Source: Pedobacter sp. BMA
GTDB lineage: Bacteria > Bacteroidota > Bacteroidia > Sphingobacteriales > Sphingobacteriaceae
Assembly: GCF_001027745.1 (NCBI RefSeq)
Contig: NZ_LECU01000006.1
Location: forward strand, 186,001-250,000
DNA: 64,000 bases
Reading direction: 5' to 3'
Shown here piece after piece: positions 42,700 to 52,546 of this stretch. A program made the position numbers and the translations under genes. How positions within the stretch are numbered: the stretch's first letter is position 1; each line of letters starts with the position of its first letter. Below the pieces are notes generated by a model. That model saw nothing but the letters and a program-made list of their open reading frames with translations. It ran no database searches and was not told where the DNA came from.

Positions 42700-45600
42700 A
42701 TGAAAAAACTTTTACAAAGTTTGTTCATTTTGATGTTTGTTGCTGTAACAGCGATGGCTCAAGATCGAACAATCACGGGTACAGTTACCTCTACGGAAGA
42801 CAATCTTCCTATCCCTGGCGTAACTGTAAAAATTATTGGTGCCGCAGGCGGTGCCATTTCTGGGTCTGATGGTAAATATTCAGTGAAAATTCCTTCTGGT
42901 GCAACCTCACTAGAGTTCAGTTCACTTGGATTTACAACTCAGACCAAAATAATCGGAAGTGCAAATGTGATCAATGTTTCTTTAGCTACTGATGCAAAAC
43001 TTTTGAGCGAGGTTATTGTTACGGCGGTTGGTATTGAAAAGGATAAAGCTTCTTTGGGGTATTCTGCAGACGTGGTCAAAGCACAAGATTTAACCAATGG
43101 CCGACAAACGAATCTAATAAATGGTTTAACTGGTAAAACAGCAGGTGTTCAGATCGGTCGTTCAAGTGGAGGTGTCAATACCGCAACCCGTATTACGATG
43201 AGAGGTATAAGATCACTGCAAGGTGAACAACAGCCTTTGTTTGTAATTGACGGTGTTCCAATAGACAACAGTGCCCGCCAGCCATCAACATCATCATCAA
43301 ATCAGGTAGATGTGGGTAACCGTGTAGGTGACATTAATCCAGATGATATTGAGTCTGTTACTGTTTTAAAAGGAGCCAATGCTGCGGCCTTGTATGGTTC
43401 TCAAGGGGTTAACGGCGCGATTATCATCACGACTAAAACGGGTAAAGATGCAGCCTCACGGAACAAAAAGCTGGAGATTAGTGTTGTTTCAACTTTTCAA
43501 CTCGATAATGTTCAAAAACTGCCAAAGGTTCAAAATGAGTATGGTTCAGGTTATGAAACGGATATCGTAAATGGTGTTTCAGTGACAGAATATGATCCGA
43601 TTGAAAATACAAACTGGGGTCCTAAATTAGACGGTTCAATTGTTCAGTCGGGTCCAACGTTAACTAACGGACACAAACTAATGATTCCTTATAGTGCGGT
43701 TACAGATAATATTAAGAATTTCTTTGATACCGGAACTAACTTTCAAAACTCTGTTTCGTTTCAAGGTGGAAGTGATAAAGGTTCTTTTTATGCTTCCCTA
43801 TCAGATAATGAAGTTAAAGGTGTTGTTCCGGGCGATAAGTTCAGAAGAAATACCTTTAAACTATCCGGCTCAACTAAATTGGCAAATAATTTCAATGTGA
43901 GTGGTAACATCAGTTATAATAAAAACCTCACAAACACATCATTTGTTGGTTCAGGTAATAATAGTGTGATGGACGCAGTATTAAATACCAGTCGTCAAAT
44001 TAATTTGGAAGATTTTAAAGATTGGAAAAACTATGAGTTTGCAACTACTCAAGGGTATTTCAACGGTTACCAACCGAATCCATACTACAATATTGCAAAT
44101 AATAGATACAATGATAACCTGGATAGATTTTTAGGGAGTTTTCAAATGGGTTACGATCCAACCAAATGGTTGAACGTTACCTGGAGATTAGGTACAGATT
44201 ACGCATCAAGCAGAACGAAATCAACGTTTGAAAAAACTACTTTTGGTTCTGGCCAAAGACCAACTGCGACTCCGGGCGCCATCACTGAAAATGCATATTC
44301 TAATAGAATCATGAATTCAGATCTCTTATTAACCTTTAAAAAGGATTTAAATAAAGATTTCAATGCAACATTAATTCTATTAAATAACGTTCGTCAAGTT
44401 GATACCCGTAATTTAACAGCTTCAGCGAGTGCATTGTCACAGCCAGGCTTTTTTAATCTTTCGAATCGCGTAGGAGAATTAGGTGGTGGAGAGAGCTCTA
44501 GTAAAAAACGTTTGATTGGTTGGGCAGGAGATTTAACTGTGGGTTATAGAAACTATTTATTTGTAAATGGTACTTTAAGAAACGACATATCTTCAACCCT
44601 ACCTAAAGATAACAATTCTTATTTCTATCCATCGGTTAACCTAAGTTTTATACCTACGTCTGCTATTGACGCATTGAAGGATAATGATATTTTATCGTAT
44701 GCGAAATTAAGAGCGAGTTACTCGAAGGTAGGATCTGATGCTAACCCATATAGCTTACAGCCTACATTTGGCCCTGCTACAGGGTTTCCATACGGATCAC
44801 TAGCTGCTTTTAGCCTTTCCAATACCACACCTAATCCAAACCTTAAACCAGAGTTTACCAAAGCATTCGAGGTTGGAGCAGAACTGTCTTTCTTAAAAGA
44901 TAAATTAGGCTTAGATTTCACTTATTATGATACCAAAACTGACGGGCAGATTATTGATATTGCTGTTGCATCATCAACAGGATATACGGCTGCTACAGTA
45001 AACGCTGGATTGGTAACTAACAAGGGTATTGAAGTAGCCTTGAAAGGTAGTCCTTTTACAAACCGTGATGGGTTTTCTTGGAACTTTAGTGTTACCTATA
45101 CCAAAAATAAAAACATCGTAGAGTCGTTATATCAGGAATCTAAACAATTATCATTAGGCGCTGGTGATCCAGTTCCGACTGCAATTGTTGGCCAACCAAT
45201 ATCTTTAGTGGGCGGAGCTTATTTAAGAGATTCACAAGGTCGGGTTGTAGTAGATGCTACCACTGGTTTTATTAGAAAAGATCCCACTTTGAGGAACTTA
45301 GGACAGGTTAACCCGAAGCATATTTTAGGATTCAACAATACCATCTCTTATAAAGCATTTTCACTTTCTACAACTTTAGATTTCAGATCTGGAAATGTTC
45401 TATTCTCTGGTACAAAAAGTCAGTTGACTTTTACTGGTTCAAGTTTAGAAACTGTTGAATATGGTCGTCAACCATTTATCTACCCGAATTCAGTAATCGA
45501 ATCGCCTGCAAATTCTGGAAACTACATTCCGAACACAAGCGTAAAAACAAGAAGTGGAAGCTACGATTTCTGGTATGGTAACTACGCTCAAATTGCTGAA

Positions 45601-45864
45601 TCAAATATCGTTGATGCAGCATTCTTGAAGTTAAGAGACGTTTCATTAACCTACAGATTACCTTCGAATCTTCTAAACAAAACACCATTTGGCAGGGCTA
45701 GTGTTTCGGTTTCAGGAGCAAACATTCTATTGTGGACTCCTAAGTCTAATATTTATATAGATCCGGAATCAAGTATTTTTGGAACAAATAACTCGCAAGG
45801 CCGAGAATTTACAAGCATACCTTCTACACGAACTTTTGGTGTTACTTTAAGTGCTAGCTTCTAG
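42700..45864 (+). CDS. SusC/RagA-type TonB-dependent outer-membrane transporter 1
   Basis: A 1054-aa TonB-linked transporter. Signal peptide 1-20 (MKKLLQSLFILMFVAVTAMA), CarboxypepD_reg-like domain about 22-103, TonB-box-like EVIVTAVG (104-111), then the plug with LFVIDGVPIDNS and VLKGANAAALYGSQG, the SusC signature. The 22-stranded barrel follows and ends in VTLSASF. No STN domain is present, so no transmembrane sigma signalling is expected. It pairs with the SusD-like lipoprotein 18 bp downstream. The bound nutrient is unknown; polysaccharide or oligopeptide are both possible. Confidence 0.92.
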   Translation: MKKLLQSLFILMFVAVTAMAQDRTITGTVTSTEDNLPIPGVTVKIIGAAGGAISGSDGKYSVKIPSGATSLEFSSLGFTTQTKIIGSANVINVSLATDAKLLSEVIVTAVGIEKDKASLGYSADVVKAQDLTNGRQTNLINGLTGKTAGVQIGRSSGGVNTATRITMRGIRSLQGEQQPLFVIDGVPIDNSARQPSTSSSNQVDVGNRVGDINPDDIESVTVLKGANAAALYGSQGVNGAIIITTKTGKDAASRNKKLEISVVSTFQLDNVQKLPKVQNEYGSGYETDIVNGVSVTEYDPIENTNWGPKLDGSIVQSGPTLTNGHKLMIPYSAVTDNIKNFFDTGTNFQNSVSFQGGSDKGSFYASLSDNEVKGVVPGDKFRRNTFKLSGSTKLANNFNVSGNISYNKNLTNTSFVGSGNNSVMDAVLNTSRQINLEDFKDWKNYEFATTQGYFNGYQPNPYYNIANNRYNDNLDRFLGSFQMGYDPTKWLNVTWRLGTDYASSRTKSTFEKTTFGSGQRPTATPGAITENAYSNRIMNSDLLLTFKKDLNKDFNATLILLNNVRQVDTRNLTASASALSQPGFFNLSNRVGELGGGESSSKKRLIGWAGDLTVGYRNYLFVNGTLRNDISSTLPKDNNSYFYPSVNLSFIPTSAIDALKDNDILSYAKLRASYSKVGSDANPYSLQPTFGPATGFPYGSLAAFSLSNTTPNPNLKPEFTKAFEVGAELSFLKDKLGLDFTYYDTKTDGQIIDIAVASSTGYTAATVNAGLVTNKGIEVALKGSPFTNRDGFSWNFSVTYTKNKNIVESLYQESKQLSLGAGDPVPTAIVGQPISLVGGAYLRDSQGRVVVDATTGFIRKDPTLRNLGQVNPKHILGFNNTISYKAFSLSTTLDFRSGNVLFSGTKSQLTFTGSSLETVEYGRQPFIYPNSVIESPANSGNYIPNTSVKTRSGSYDFWYGNYAQIAESNIVDAAFLKLRDVSLTYRLPSNLLNKTPFGRASVSVSGANILLWTPKSNIYIDPESSIFGTNNSQGREFTSIPSTRTFGVTLSASF

Positions 45865-45882
45865 TTTTAAAAATCTAAGAAT

Positions 45883-47436
45883 ATGAAAATTAAATATATC
45901 ATAAAAGGAATTGCTGTTTTATCGCTTGCAATCGCGGTAAGCGGCTGTGAGAAAAACTTTTTGGAAATCAATGACAATCCAAACACTCCAACTACAACTA
46001 CCCCTGAGCTTGTTTTGCCTGCTGCTTTAGCAGCTACCGGCGGAGTTGTAAATAACAGCTTTAATATACTTGGGAATTTACTAGCGGGTAACTGGGCGCA
46101 ATCTCCTGATTTTGCATTTTATCAGCCTCAGGAGACGTATGCATTTACATCTGGTACATATAATACTGTGTGGACCAATATCTATGCAGATGCGTTAAAT
46201 GATTTTAGGTATGTCGAAACTCAGTCGGCAGCAAGCGGTAAGGTGAATGCCCAAGCTATAGCCAGAATCATGCAGGCCTATAATTTCCAGATATTAGTTG
46301 ATACCTGGGGAGATGTTCCTTATACTGAAGCTTTGAAAGGAACAGATTTGCTAACTGCTAAATATGATAAGGCTGAAGATATTTATGATGGTATCTTATC
46401 AACTATCGATGCTAGTATAGCGATTATTAATACTACTGCCACTGGAGATAATCCATCAACTACAAGTGATATTGTTTTTGGAAATGGTACAGTAACTACA
46501 GCACCAGCGGTAGCGATGAACAAATGGATAAGGTTTGCAAATACGCTAAAACTTCGGGTTCTGTTAAGACAATCTTTGATTCCTTCACGCGCTGCTAAAG
46601 TTACAGCTGGATTTGCCACTTTAGCTGGTAAAACATTTTTAGCTGCCGGAGAGAATGTAGGTGTAAATCCAGGATATTTAAACCAAGCTGGAAAATACAG
46701 CCCTCTGTATGGGGCAATTGGTTTTCAGGTAAATGGTTCTGAGACCTCTAACTATCAGGCAACGAGAGGGAACAAATATGCTGTTGATTTTCTTCTGGCA
46801 AATGCTGATCCAAGAGTTGAATTGCTTTATAGGCCTGCTGTAAGTCCAGTTGTTGCAGGAACAACATATGTTGGTGTATATCCTGGAACTACGGCAACAA
46901 CTACTGCAAGGAAAGATAACTTCTCTCCGGTTGGGCCGGGTGTATTACCTGCGAGTACAAATAACGGCTTTGCTAAACCCGCATATTTAATGACAGCTGC
47001 TGAAGGTTTTTTCTTACAGGCAGAAGCTATTCTTAAAGGTTATTTGCCTGGAGGAGCTGCTGCCGCTCAAACAGCATACCAAACAGGAATTCAAGAATCT
47101 TTCAAGCTTTTAGGTTCAACGGCTGCAGCAGCAACAACCTATTATACAACATCAACACAACCACTTGTAAGCTGGGCAGCTGCCACAGCAGCAGGACGGC
47201 AATTTGAAGCGATTATTGTTCAAAAATGGGTTTCGAATAATGGTTTTAACGGCCTTGAGGCGTGGACAGAATACCGTAGAACAGGATTTCCTGCTAACCT
47301 TCCTATCGGTATAAATAATGCGAGTGGTGGCAAGTTGCCATTACGTATCCCTTACCCTCAAAATGAACTAGCCAATAATGGCGCTAATGTACCAGTAATT
47401 GATATTTTTACTAACAAGATTTTCTGGGAGAAATAA
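45883..47436 (+). CDS. SusD/RagB-type nutrient-binding lipoprotein 1
   Basis: A 517-aa surface lipoprotein (lipid Cys22 in AIAVSGCEKN) that covers the preceding SusC barrel as the binding lid. The NDNPNTPTT start after the lipobox and VDTWGDVPYTEALKGTD (about 144-160) place it in the SusD-like_2 branch rather than the classical RagB type. The C-terminal RRTGFP and IFWEK are usual there. The gene ends in a terminator at 47479, so the pair is one unit. Confidence 0.9.
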   Translation: MKIKYIIKGIAVLSLAIAVSGCEKNFLEINDNPNTPTTTTPELVLPAALAATGGVVNNSFNILGNLLAGNWAQSPDFAFYQPQETYAFTSGTYNTVWTNIYADALNDFRYVETQSAASGKVNAQAIARIMQAYNFQILVDTWGDVPYTEALKGTDLLTAKYDKAEDIYDGILSTIDASIAIINTTATGDNPSTTSDIVFGNGTVTTAPAVAMNKWIRFANTLKLRVLLRQSLIPSRAAKVTAGFATLAGKTFLAAGENVGVNPGYLNQAGKYSPLYGAIGFQVNGSETSNYQATRGNKYAVDFLLANADPRVELLYRPAVSPVVAGTTYVGVYPGTTATTTARKDNFSPVGPGVLPASTNNGFAKPAYLMTAAEGFFLQAEAILKGYLPGGAAAAQTAYQTGIQESFKLLGSTAAAATTYYTTSTQPLVSWAAATAAGRQFEAIIVQKWVSNNGFNGLEAWTEYRRTGFPANLPIGINNASGGKLPLRIPYPQNELANNGANVPVIDIFTNKIFWEK

Positions 47437-47478
47437 TTATTCTGTTTAAATTCTAAAGTGGATTTAACAAGAAGTTTT

Positions 47479-47512
47479 AAAAGGCTGCTTTCATATTGAA
47501 AGTGGCCTTTTT
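47479..47512 (+). terminator. Terminator after first susCD pair
   Basis: A 15-nt stem (47479-47493 with 47497-47511), including two G-T pairs, is followed by T. Confidence 0.75.
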
Positions 47513-47723
47513 CTATTTGACGGGATGTACTAACTTTTTAGTTGATTGATTATTTTGGTGGTTTTTCAAACTATGTTCCCGCTTTTTTTTTGAGTTATTT
47601 ATTATTTTGGTACTAATACCTGGCTTTTTAATTGATATTTAGTCTTAAACTGTTTTTTTAGTTGTTTTTTCTGTCAAAATCGAGGGTAAAATATGTTAAA
47701 TTGTTAAAAATTGTTAAAATAAA

Positions 47724-47755
47724 TTTGGTTAAATGTTTTTGTAGCTATACTTTTA
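47724..47755 (+). promoter_or_regulatory. Promoter of second susC
   Basis: TTTG (47724-47727), exactly 20 nt, then TACTTTTA (47748-47755), identical in layout and -7 box to the first susC promoter. Three GTTAAA copies lie just upstream between 47693 and 47719. Confidence 0.5.
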
Positions 47756-47793
47756 GCACATCATTACATTATTAACTAAACTATTTTTAAATT

Positions 47794-50700
47794 ATGAAAA
47801 AACTTCTACAAAGTTTGTTCATAATCTTGTGCCTGGCTACGGCTTCGTATGCACAAGATCGAACAATTACTGGTACAGTTACTGCTTCGGAAGATAACCT
47901 TCCGATTCCTGGCGTAAGTGTAAAAGTTAAAGGAACACCATTGGGTACTATTACAGCTGCAAATGGTAAATTCTCCATTAGTGCTAAAACCGGATCTATA
48001 CTGGTTTTTAGCTATGTTGGTTACAAAGTCAAAGAATTGACTATTGGTGCGTCAAATTCCGTTGATGCAAATTTAGACGCCGACGCAAATCAACTTACTG
48101 AAGTTGTTGTACAGGGTGCGTATGGCACAAAAACAACTGCTCGTGCTACTAGTGCTAATATTCAAACTTTGAGCGGTGAAAAGCTGAACACCGTTAGAGG
48201 AACAAATGTAAACAACGCTCTTGCCGGCAAGGTAGCTGGTGTTCAGGTTAGGAGTCAATCTGCTGCTGCTTTAGGTCGAAACACTCAAGTGAGACTTCGC
48301 GGAGCTGGCGGATTTGGTACTGGCAACGGTGCCCTTTATGTTGTTGACGGTACAATACTCCCAAATGCAGATGACGTAAACTTAGATGATATAGAAGATA
48401 TCTCTGTTTTACAAGGTCCAGCTGCAGCTGCTTTATTAGGTTCTCAAGCGGCTTCCGGAGCAATTTTAATTACAACAAAAAAAGGCAAGAAGACCACTGG
48501 AGCAGGAATCACACTCAATTTAGGTGCAACATTTGAGAATGCATACATCCTTCCAAACTATCAAAACACTTATGCCGGCGGTAACTCAGCTGATTTAATC
48601 CAGTATAACTGGAAGGCTACCGATCCGGTGGAATGGAAAGCTTTGGACGGTAAATATTATCACAACTATAGTGATGACTCAAGCTGGGGACCTAAGATGG
48701 TTGGACAGGAATATATTCCATGGTATGCATGGTATCCTGGTACTGAATATTCTTACAAAACGGCAAGCTTGACTCCTCAGCCTGATAACGCAAGGGATTA
48801 TTTTAATACGGGCGTAAACGTGAATAACTCCATTACGTTTGCAAATGCTGGAGATAATTATAATTTCAAAATGACTTACGGTAATCAATATACTCAGGGT
48901 CTTATTCCAAATACCAATCTTAAAAAAAATACACTTAATCTTGTTTTAAACTATGATTTAAATAAACACTTTACTGTAGGAGCCAATTTAAATTATGTTA
49001 AAACAGCACTTGGCGGAGATATTGATGATGCTTATTCCAGCCAAAGCAGCGGCTCTTTCAATCAATGGTTTCACAGAGATCTGGATATGGGAATTATGAA
49101 AGAGTTGAGGGGATTGACTGTTCCTGGTTTAGGCGGTACTAACATCTATGGAAGCTGGAATCATAATGATCCTACATCTTATGTAGCAAGTGATCCGAAA
49201 TCATTCTATGCCGGTAATTATTGGTATAATTTCTATACCTACTATGATTTGATTGATAAAGTTAATCAAAGAGATAGGTTGTATGGTAACGTTTATTTAA
49301 CTTATAAAGTTAATAATGATTTAAAATTCACAGGAACTTACCGTAAACAGCAAAATACTACCTTTACGGAAGACAAGTATAGTTCCCGCTTAAACGACAG
49401 TGGAACACAAACAACAGGTAATGATCCACAAGCCAGAGGTTATTATGGAACTGCTAATACCTATTCTAACCGTGAGAATTACGAACTATTAGGTAGTTAT
49501 ACCAAAAAAATTCAAGATTTCAGCATTGATGCAACCGTTGGTACTGACATATTCCGTGCTGACTATAAAGCTAATTCTGCCAATACAGACAATGGCCTGG
49601 TTATTCCAGATTTGTTTACAGTAGGTAATTCAGTAAATCAAACTGTTGTAGCAAATGACAGATACATAGAGAAATATAGAGCTGTTTTTGCAAAAGCCAC
49701 TATTGGCTATAAAAACTTCTTGTTTTTAGAAGGATCGGTGCGTAATGACTGGTTTTCTACACTGCCTAAAGTAAATAATAACGTACTTTCAAAATCAATT
49801 GGTGGTTCATTTGTTTTCAGCGATCTTCTTCCTAAATCGAGTTTTGGCTGGTTGTCAAACGGTAAGTTAAGAGCGTCTTACGGTGAGATTCCTCAAGCGT
49901 TATCAGATGCTACTGGTCGATTTGGTGCTTACGTTTATCCAGGTTTTGCCTACGGCGTCAATTCCCTAAAATGGAATGGTAACTTGTTAATGACAACTCC
50001 TGATCAATTAGTCGATCCCGACATTACCGGAGCAACATCTTCTAACTATGAATTTGGTATTGATTTAGCCTTTTTACAAAATAGATTGTCTTTAGCTGCA
50101 ACTTATTGGGATGCTACAGAAAAAAATTATCCCAGACCAATCACGATCAACGCTGCATCTGGCTTTACCCAAATCGTAACCAATATTGGACAGATTAATA
50201 AAAAGGGATTAGAGTTCCAATTATCTGGAGTTCCAATGCGGTCTCCAAACTTTAGCTGGAATATTTCAGCTACATATGCTAATTTACTTGATAACAAAGT
50301 TGTTGAAATCAGTAAAAAATATGCAGTTACCCGAATACCTGTAGAGGGAGTTTGGGGAACAACGATGCCCTATCTGGTACATGAAGAAGGCATGCAGTGG
50401 GGGCAGCTATACGGAAATGGTAAAAAAAGAAATGCTGATGGTGTACCTTTGTTAGATGCTAATGGACATTTTGTTAATGATCCCAATGTATTTTTCGGTA
50501 GCGTGCTTCCAAAGCATACTGGCGGTTTGCAAAACTCATTTGTTTTGTTTAAAGATTTCGAAGTAAATGCAAATATCGATTATCAATTTGGTGGTAAGTT
50601 TGCTTCACTTTCAAATATGTGGGGATCATATAGTGGTTTAACTGCCCGTACTGCAGCATTAAATGACAAAGGTGTTTCGGTAAGGGATGCTCCAGCAGAT

Positions 50701-51060
50701 GGTGGTGGCGTTAGAGTAGACGGAGTAGATCAAACAACTGGTCAACCAAAAACCTATTACCTAAGTGCAATCGATTATTATCAAGGACTTTATAATTCAA
50801 AAACTTTCGATGATTATATTTATGATTTAACTTTCATCAAACTTCGTGAGGTAGCCATTGGCTATCGCATCCCGGTGAAAAAACTTGGTTTAGAAAAGTA
50901 TATTCAAAATGCAACATTCTCTGTTGTTTCCCGCAATCCTTGGTTGATTTATGCAAAAACTAAAGATTTCGATCCATCAGAGGTTTCTGCAACGAGTGGC
51001 GAGACTGCGCAACTACCAGGGACAAGAGGTTTTGGTTTCAATTTGAGAATCGGATTCTAA
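47794..51060 (+). CDS. SusC/RagA-type TonB-dependent transporter 2
   Basis: A 1088-aa member with the same opening (MKKLLQSLFIILCLATASYA) and CarboxypepD_reg-like domain (about 22-103). The TonB-box-like element is EVVVQGAYG. The plug differs from the others: LYVVDGTILPNADDVNLDD replaces the usual DGVPI form, and VLQGPAAAALLGSQAASGAI has Leu for Tyr in the ALYGS signature. The barrel is larger and ends in GFNLRIGF. It pairs with the SusD-like gene 28 bp downstream and the DUF1735-like gene after that. Substrate unknown. Confidence 0.91.
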   Translation: MKKLLQSLFIILCLATASYAQDRTITGTVTASEDNLPIPGVSVKVKGTPLGTITAANGKFSISAKTGSILVFSYVGYKVKELTIGASNSVDANLDADANQLTEVVVQGAYGTKTTARATSANIQTLSGEKLNTVRGTNVNNALAGKVAGVQVRSQSAAALGRNTQVRLRGAGGFGTGNGALYVVDGTILPNADDVNLDDIEDISVLQGPAAAALLGSQAASGAILITTKKGKKTTGAGITLNLGATFENAYILPNYQNTYAGGNSADLIQYNWKATDPVEWKALDGKYYHNYSDDSSWGPKMVGQEYIPWYAWYPGTEYSYKTASLTPQPDNARDYFNTGVNVNNSITFANAGDNYNFKMTYGNQYTQGLIPNTNLKKNTLNLVLNYDLNKHFTVGANLNYVKTALGGDIDDAYSSQSSGSFNQWFHRDLDMGIMKELRGLTVPGLGGTNIYGSWNHNDPTSYVASDPKSFYAGNYWYNFYTYYDLIDKVNQRDRLYGNVYLTYKVNNDLKFTGTYRKQQNTTFTEDKYSSRLNDSGTQTTGNDPQARGYYGTANTYSNRENYELLGSYTKKIQDFSIDATVGTDIFRADYKANSANTDNGLVIPDLFTVGNSVNQTVVANDRYIEKYRAVFAKATIGYKNFLFLEGSVRNDWFSTLPKVNNNVLSKSIGGSFVFSDLLPKSSFGWLSNGKLRASYGEIPQALSDATGRFGAYVYPGFAYGVNSLKWNGNLLMTTPDQLVDPDITGATSSNYEFGIDLAFLQNRLSLAATYWDATEKNYPRPITINAASGFTQIVTNIGQINKKGLEFQLSGVPMRSPNFSWNISATYANLLDNKVVEISKKYAVTRIPVEGVWGTTMPYLVHEEGMQWGQLYGNGKKRNADGVPLLDANGHFVNDPNVFFGSVLPKHTGGLQNSFVLFKDFEVNANIDYQFGGKFASLSNMWGSYSGLTARTAALNDKGVSVRDAPADGGGVRVDGVDQTTGQPKTYYLSAIDYYQGLYNSKTFDDYIYDLTFIKLREVAIGYRIPVKKLGLEKYIQNATFSVVSRNPWLIYAKTKDFDPSEVSATSGETAQLPGTRGFGFNLRIGF

Positions 51061-51088
51061 TATAATTAGACGGATAAAAGATATTATT

Positions 51089-52522
51089 ATGAAAAATAAA
51101 TTAATATATACTTCCTTGATTGGCTTATTTCTAGTCAGTTCAATAGGATGTAAGAAAATAGAAGACTTTGGGGTGGCTAATGATAATCCAGCTGCCACAA
51201 CATCGGCGAGAGTAGATGCGTTATTAACCAATTCTATCGCTAGCTTAGGTGGTTATGCATTTAATGTAACAGCAGGATATTATTGCCAGTATTTCTCTCA
51301 AAGTCAGTATCCTGATGCAATGTTGTATTCACTTAACCAGGCTGGTTTTACGGGAAATTATAGCGGTATTTTGTATGATCTACAAAATATACAATTAGAA
51401 AATAAAAGCAATAACCAAAATCAAGTCGCCAAAATACTGCAGCAGTATGTTTTCTGGCAAATTACAGATCAATGGGGAGATGTACCTTACAGTCAGGCTT
51501 TAAAAGGTATTGCTGTAAATGCACCTGCTTATGATACTCAAGAGGCAATATATAAAGGTATGATTACGGCATTAACATCTGCGGCAACATCATTTGATGG
51601 TTCTGCGATTACCGGAGATGTAATCTATAATGGTGATGCAGCTTCGTGGAGAAGAGTAGCCAACTCACTAAGGATAATAATGAGTATTCAGCTATCAAAG
51701 AAATACCCAGGCGCGAGTGACTATGCGGCTACACAGTTCAAAGCTGCTTTAGCAGATGCGGGGGGCGTTATTACCACAAATGCTCAGAATCTTCAAATTA
51801 CTTTCAACGCCAATTTTAAGAATACGATCTGGAATGGCTATAATGGTCGTAAAGATTATGGAGAAAGCAAAACAATGACTGACCTGACTGCCAGTTTAGG
51901 TGATGTCAGACAAGCGGTATTCGGAGGCGCAAGTGAGCAATCTGGAAATGTATCAACCTCTAATGTGGGAATTCCTTATGGTGGTGATAAGGCGACAACT
52001 GAGGGTTTTACCAATAATAATCCAACCTGGGCACGTGTACTACGCGGAGATAAACGTGTTGAGACCAGTCCAATGTTTATTTTAACAGCTGCGGAAGTTA
52101 CCCTGGCAAGAGCGGAGGCAGCGAATCTGGGATGGACTACTGAAAACCTTGCTACAGTTTATGCTCAAGGGATTGCACTTTCGCACGAGCAGTGGGGAGT
52201 GGCAGCGCCATCCTCTGCATACTTAGCAGGCTCTTCGGTAGCAGTTGGGGCAGTTGGCGCAACAAATAATGTGCGTAACATCTCTGTTCAGCGTTATCTT
52301 GCCAGTTATCCTGATGGACAGCAAGGATGGAATATTTGGAGAAAGACCGGTTTTCCAGCTCTTACTCCAGCTGTTGCAGCAGTCAACTCCTCGAAGCAAA
52401 TTCCAAGGAGGATAGCGTATTCTCCGACTGAACAAACTTCAAATAAAGCAGCTAACGACGCTGCGATTGCGCGCTTGCCTGGAGGGAATACTCAGGATGC
52501 GAAAATTTGGTGGGATCAATAA
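51089..52522 (+). CDS. SusD/RagB-type lipoprotein 2
   Basis: A 477-aa lipoprotein (lipid Cys21 in VSSIGCKK), again with the SusD-like_2 pattern: NDNPAATTSARVDALLTNS, then ITDQWGDVPYSQALKG (about 130-145), and a C-terminal WWDQ. Three cystidine-free binding-lid helices are expected, but no residue-level claim is made. It is followed 24 bp later by the DUF1735-like gene, with no terminator between, so the three genes form one operon. Confidence 0.89.
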   Translation: MKNKLIYTSLIGLFLVSSIGCKKIEDFGVANDNPAATTSARVDALLTNSIASLGGYAFNVTAGYYCQYFSQSQYPDAMLYSLNQAGFTGNYSGILYDLQNIQLENKSNNQNQVAKILQQYVFWQITDQWGDVPYSQALKGIAVNAPAYDTQEAIYKGMITALTSAATSFDGSAITGDVIYNGDAASWRRVANSLRIIMSIQLSKKYPGASDYAATQFKAALADAGGVITTNAQNLQITFNANFKNTIWNGYNGRKDYGESKTMTDLTASLGDVRQAVFGGASEQSGNVSTSNVGIPYGGDKATTEGFTNNNPTWARVLRGDKRVETSPMFILTAAEVTLARAEAANLGWTTENLATVYAQGIALSHEQWGVAAPSSAYLAGSSVAVGAVGATNNVRNISVQRYLASYPDGQQGWNIWRKTGFPALTPAVAAVNSSKQIPRRIAYSPTEQTSNKAANDAAIARLPGGNTQDAKIWWDQ

Positions 52523-52546
52523 TTGTCAACATTTAAAATAATTAAA

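Larger units (their letters stand above)
47437..47793. other. Intergenic region before the second susC
   Basis: A 357-bp gap. It begins with a terminator for susD 1, then a long T-rich stretch with repeated ATTATTTTGGT (47549-47559 and 47601-47611), then the second susC promoter. No open frame. Confidence 0.5.
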
